From Echinococcus granulosus (lineage: Eukaryota > Platyhelminthes > Cestoda > Cyclophyllidea > Taeniidae): a stretch of DNA of 10,751 nucleotides. The notes under the pieces were generated by a model, which ran no database searches, was not told the DNA's origin, and was given only the letters and a program-made list of their open reading frames with translations. This document shows positions 8,781 to 10,751 of this stretch, one piece after another. The position numbers and the translations under genes are program-made. How positions within the stretch are numbered: the first letter of the stretch is position 1; every line of letters starts with the position of its first letter. The stretch spans positions 1-10,751 of the forward strand of contig NW_020170406.1 of the NCBI RefSeq assembly GCF_000524195.1, written 5' to 3'.

Positions 8781-9693
8781 CTAGACCTTCTCATATTCGC
8801 CGACCTTCTTAGCCAGACATGCAGCGCAGATAATAGCGCCGACTTGAATGAGGCCAATGACGATAATTATGATGCCGAAGACCAGGGCAGAATCCTTTAT
8901 CTCGTTATACATGGCTTCAGCGCAACCCTAGATTTCGGCATTTTATCTGCACAAGTTCCTCTGGACTTACAGTTTTGAAGGGATGCGTGCAGGATCCAGT
9001 CTTTCTACCACAGCAAGATGGAGGAATAGCGCTCCAATCACCTGGACCAGTTCCACCGCAGCAATTTAGCTAAAAGAGCTAATAACCCAAACCAAAACAT
9101 ACCTTCATTTGCAGTTCATAAAGAGCTTTCAGTGTAGGGTCGGAGCCTGAAAGAGATCCACTTCCCAACCCTTTAATCGCTTCTTTCAATTTTTCCCCAA
9201 CAAGGCGAACGAACTAGAGGTATCACTTAAGTAATAGATACAGTCGAAACCTACGTCGTGACGATAGGCAAGAAGAACAATGCCACATATGATCTCTGCG
9301 ATCAGCAGAATACCAACAATGGCTGCAAACTAGATGGTGTAAGCTAAGACGAACGAAGTCCTTACCGTTTTTAGCATGCAGGGGTTGTTATAGCAAGCCC
9401 CGAAGCATCCCATGAAACCGATAAGAAATAGCAACAGACCAAAGGCAGTAATGAAGGCAGGAAGGACCATAGACACTGTACCTCCAGACTTGTTAGTCTC
9501 AACCAAGAGGTAGATACCGAAACCGGCAATCACGCCACCTCCGATCTGAAACACAAAGCCATAAAGATGGGACACTCCCGATTTGATTAGATCGGTTGAC
9601 AGGTTGCAACCCTAGCGCTTTGCTTACAAAGACAATGGCATTGAAGAAGAAGACAAGGAATCTGAGGAAGTTACCACCGCAAGACAGAGCCAT
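8781..9693 (-). CDS. Tetraspanin, six exons, complete
   Basis: Six exons (9693-9628, 9545-9366, 9329-9255, 9213-9103, 9069-8971, 8927-8781) encode 225 residues, a normal tetraspanin length. Tetraspanins organise membrane microdomains; in flatworms many sit in the tegument. Membrane spans lie at about 10-37, 48-68, 83-104 and 190-214. The signature after span 2 is present (FMGCFGACYNNPC, residues 67-78). The large extracellular loop (about 105-189) has CCG at 147-149, PSCC at 161-164, Cys171 and Cys179: six cysteines, enough for three disulfides. The start ATG has a good context (GAGATGG) and MALSCGGNFLRFL is a typical N-terminus. A sequon, NKS, lies in the small first loop at 40-42; the large loop has none. 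The C-terminus is EYEKV, containing a YxxV-type sorting motif. Introns are 82, 36, 41, 33 and 43 nt, all GT-AG and all phase 0. I saw no canonical AATAAA soon after the stop. Confidence 0.96.
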
Positions 9694-10201
9694 CTCAACG
9701 CCTCGACCGTGCGAATTAATGCGTGGGTGATGATGGCTGGGCTTTTATTCGGTCTACACTAGACAACACAAAATCGATGCTCACTAGACACCGCTGGCCA
9801 ATAATGTGAGGCCAAATTGCTGCATGCTGGTGTGTGTGTGCATGCCGCTCTAGCCAATGAGCAAGCGAAGGCGTGTATGAGAATATGGCGACATGATTGG
9901 AGGTTCGTGGGGTGAACTAAGTTCGTCAACTGACTAATCAGGCAGGGCGAGCATGCTGTGGTGAGGATGCCACAACAACCCTGGAGGTGCGTGGTTCTGG
10001 AAAATAAAGACACGACGAATACATTAAGAAGATGGCATTTTGCTACCTCCTGTGTTCATTGTTATTACCTTGGAATTGAGGTTAGTGAACTGACGATACG
10101 CTTCCAGTGTGTTTTGGATTAGTGTGCTGGGCGGAGTATATGTATGCGCTTAACTCAATTTATATTGCCTCGTAGAAAGTAAATGCAAAGCTATCACAAT
10201 C
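9694..10201. promoter_or_regulatory. CCAAT-rich upstream region of the tetraspanin gene
   Basis: This spacer contains three CCAAT boxes within about 100 bp: 9798-9802 and 9854-9858 on the plus strand and 9900-9896 on the minus strand. A weak TATA-like AATAAAA (minus strand, within 9741-9750) lies about 50 bp before the tetraspanin ATG. TATATG at 10137-10142 lies about 60 bp before the possible plus-strand start at 10202. The region could therefore serve two divergent genes. The open frame on the minus strand at 9759-10013 has no protein-like features and is probably chance. Confidence 0.4.
9822..9845. repeat. Short TG tract flanked by GCATGC palindromes
   Basis: A (TG)5 run at 9831-9840 is bracketed by GCATGC at 9822-9827 and 9840-9845. 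It is short, and may be simple microsatellite sequence. Alternating purine-pyrimidine tracts of this kind are common in promoters. Confidence 0.5.
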
Positions 10202-10265
10202 ATGTTCAGACGGGTCCGGAAAGCGTCTGAGGTGGCGGTATTGGTGTTTTCTTCGCTAGGTATCC
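10202..10265 (+). CDS. Possible first exon of a divergent gene running off the right edge
   Basis: ATG 10202 opens a short reading frame of 21 codons plus one base that ends at a perfect donor (GTAAGT, GT at 10266-10267). The residues are basic then hydrophobic (MFRRVRKASEVAVLVFSSLGI), as in a signal anchor of a type II membrane protein or a targeting peptide. A TATA-like element lies about 60 bp upstream. If unspliced, the frame runs on to a stop at 10423 (73 residues) with no recognisable domain; that version overlaps an equally long frame on the minus strand and is less convincing. The next exon would most likely lie beyond the window. The product is not recognisable from this much. Confidence 0.3.
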
Positions 10266-10751
10266 GTAAGTCACCTCCCATTTCATACCTTGGTAGAGGT
10301 TCAGTGTTCCAACCCCTAACCCTTCGGTGTACATTAAGCATAAGTTTATGCGAAAGTGACAAATTCACTCCTTTCATTTTGCGATGCGTGCACACACTAA
10401 TTGCCAGTGTCACACATATGTGACAAATTTGACCAGAATAAATTAAGAGAGGCAAAAGAGACAACTAGATTAATGACAACCGGTGTGTGTGTGTGCGTAT
10501 CGACTTTCCTGTGTGACATCGTAGTTGACAGTGTTGTAATATGTCTCCGTTCAACACGCAATGCCCGAGAAATGCGCCTATTTTACATGGTGGTCACAAT
10601 TTATCCATATTCTAATATGTATCAAAGTATCCCGATAACATAAAAGAACCTAGGTCTAACTTTATCAAATACTCATATTTTCCTTAAAATATGCGTGTTT
10701 TAGTAAGTAATAAAGCCGAAAATCACCTTTTTGTGATTAGATTTAGGATCT
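10266..10751. other. Non-coding right end, possibly a first intron
   Basis: Apart from the candidate exon to its left, I see no supportable gene. Overlapping open frames on both strands (10150-10464 minus, 10401-10643 plus) lack motifs. The AT content rises towards the edge. If 10202-10265 is a true first exon, this is the start of its intron, at least 486 nt long and so much longer than those of the tetraspanin gene. Confidence 0.35.
10483..10495. repeat. Short GT microsatellite
   Basis: Six GT units plus a G form a simple dinucleotide repeat in apparently non-coding DNA. It has no other significance that I can see. Confidence 0.7.

Noticed and set aside
8645..8857. Minus-strand open frame overlapping the last tetraspanin exon
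   Set aside because: It is out of frame with the tetraspanin coding sequence, which has full family support.
8928..8970. Alternative acceptor for tetraspanin intron 5 (TGTGCAG, giving a 24 nt intron)
   Set aside because: It leads to an in-frame TGA within ten codons and removes the conserved Gly-Cys that begins exon 6.
9499..9693. Unspliced read-through of tetraspanin exon 1 into intron 1
   Set aside because: Splicing at GTAAGC (9627-9622) and TTTCAG (ending 9546) restores the tetraspanin first membrane span, whereas read-through loses it.
1..10751. tRNA, rRNA, spliced-leader RNA, known microRNA, CRISPR array or transposase
   Set aside because: I looked by eye for tRNA box motifs, a cestode spliced leader, common flatworm microRNA sequences, regularly spaced repeats and transposase-like reading frames and found none that held up. 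A covariance-model search would be decisive.

Overview
The window looks like nuclear DNA of a parasitic flatworm, most likely a tapeworm. The evidence is a complete tetraspanin gene split by five very short GT-AG introns (33 to 82 nt), a universal stress protein gene of the kind that is multiplied in flatworms, and long AT-rich spacers with no operons or bacterial ribosome binding sites. The species call is inference; no ribosomal, mitochondrial or spliced-leader sequence is present to fix it.

Layout. Positions 1-245 (minus strand) hold the start of a membrane-protein gene that runs off the left edge; it has one 53 nt intron and I could not name its family with confidence. About 660 bp of shared upstream DNA follows, containing an inverted pair of CCAAT boxes. 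Next comes a complete, single-exon universal stress protein gene on the plus strand (909-1394) with a canonical AATAAA signal 36 nt after its stop. From about 1440 to 8180 there is a gene-poor spacer of about 6.7 kb in which I recognise no gene. It contains one weakly supported pair of exon-like segments (3144-3226 and 3444-3517) and a tetranucleotide microsatellite (7713-7736). At 8186-8710 several protein-like but interrupted reading frames on the plus strand may be a decayed or unrecognised gene. It lies tail-to-tail with the tetraspanin gene, which occupies 9693 down to 8781 on the minus strand and encodes 225 residues. Finally a CCAAT-rich region (about 9694-10201) separates the tetraspanin from a possible first exon of a divergent plus-strand gene at 10202-10265, whose remainder would lie beyond the right edge.

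The genes do not form an obvious pathway. The tetraspanin is a surface or tegument membrane organiser, and the stress protein is a small, probably nucleotide-binding cytosolic protein. The points most worth following are the tetraspanin gene architecture (all introns in phase 0, most near the minimum size), splice-acceptor-like sequences exactly 7 nt before the start codons of the two left-hand genes (possible spliced-leader sites), the paired CCAAT promoter elements, and the unexplained coding-like block at 8186-8710. I found nothing that I can honestly call a new biological system.
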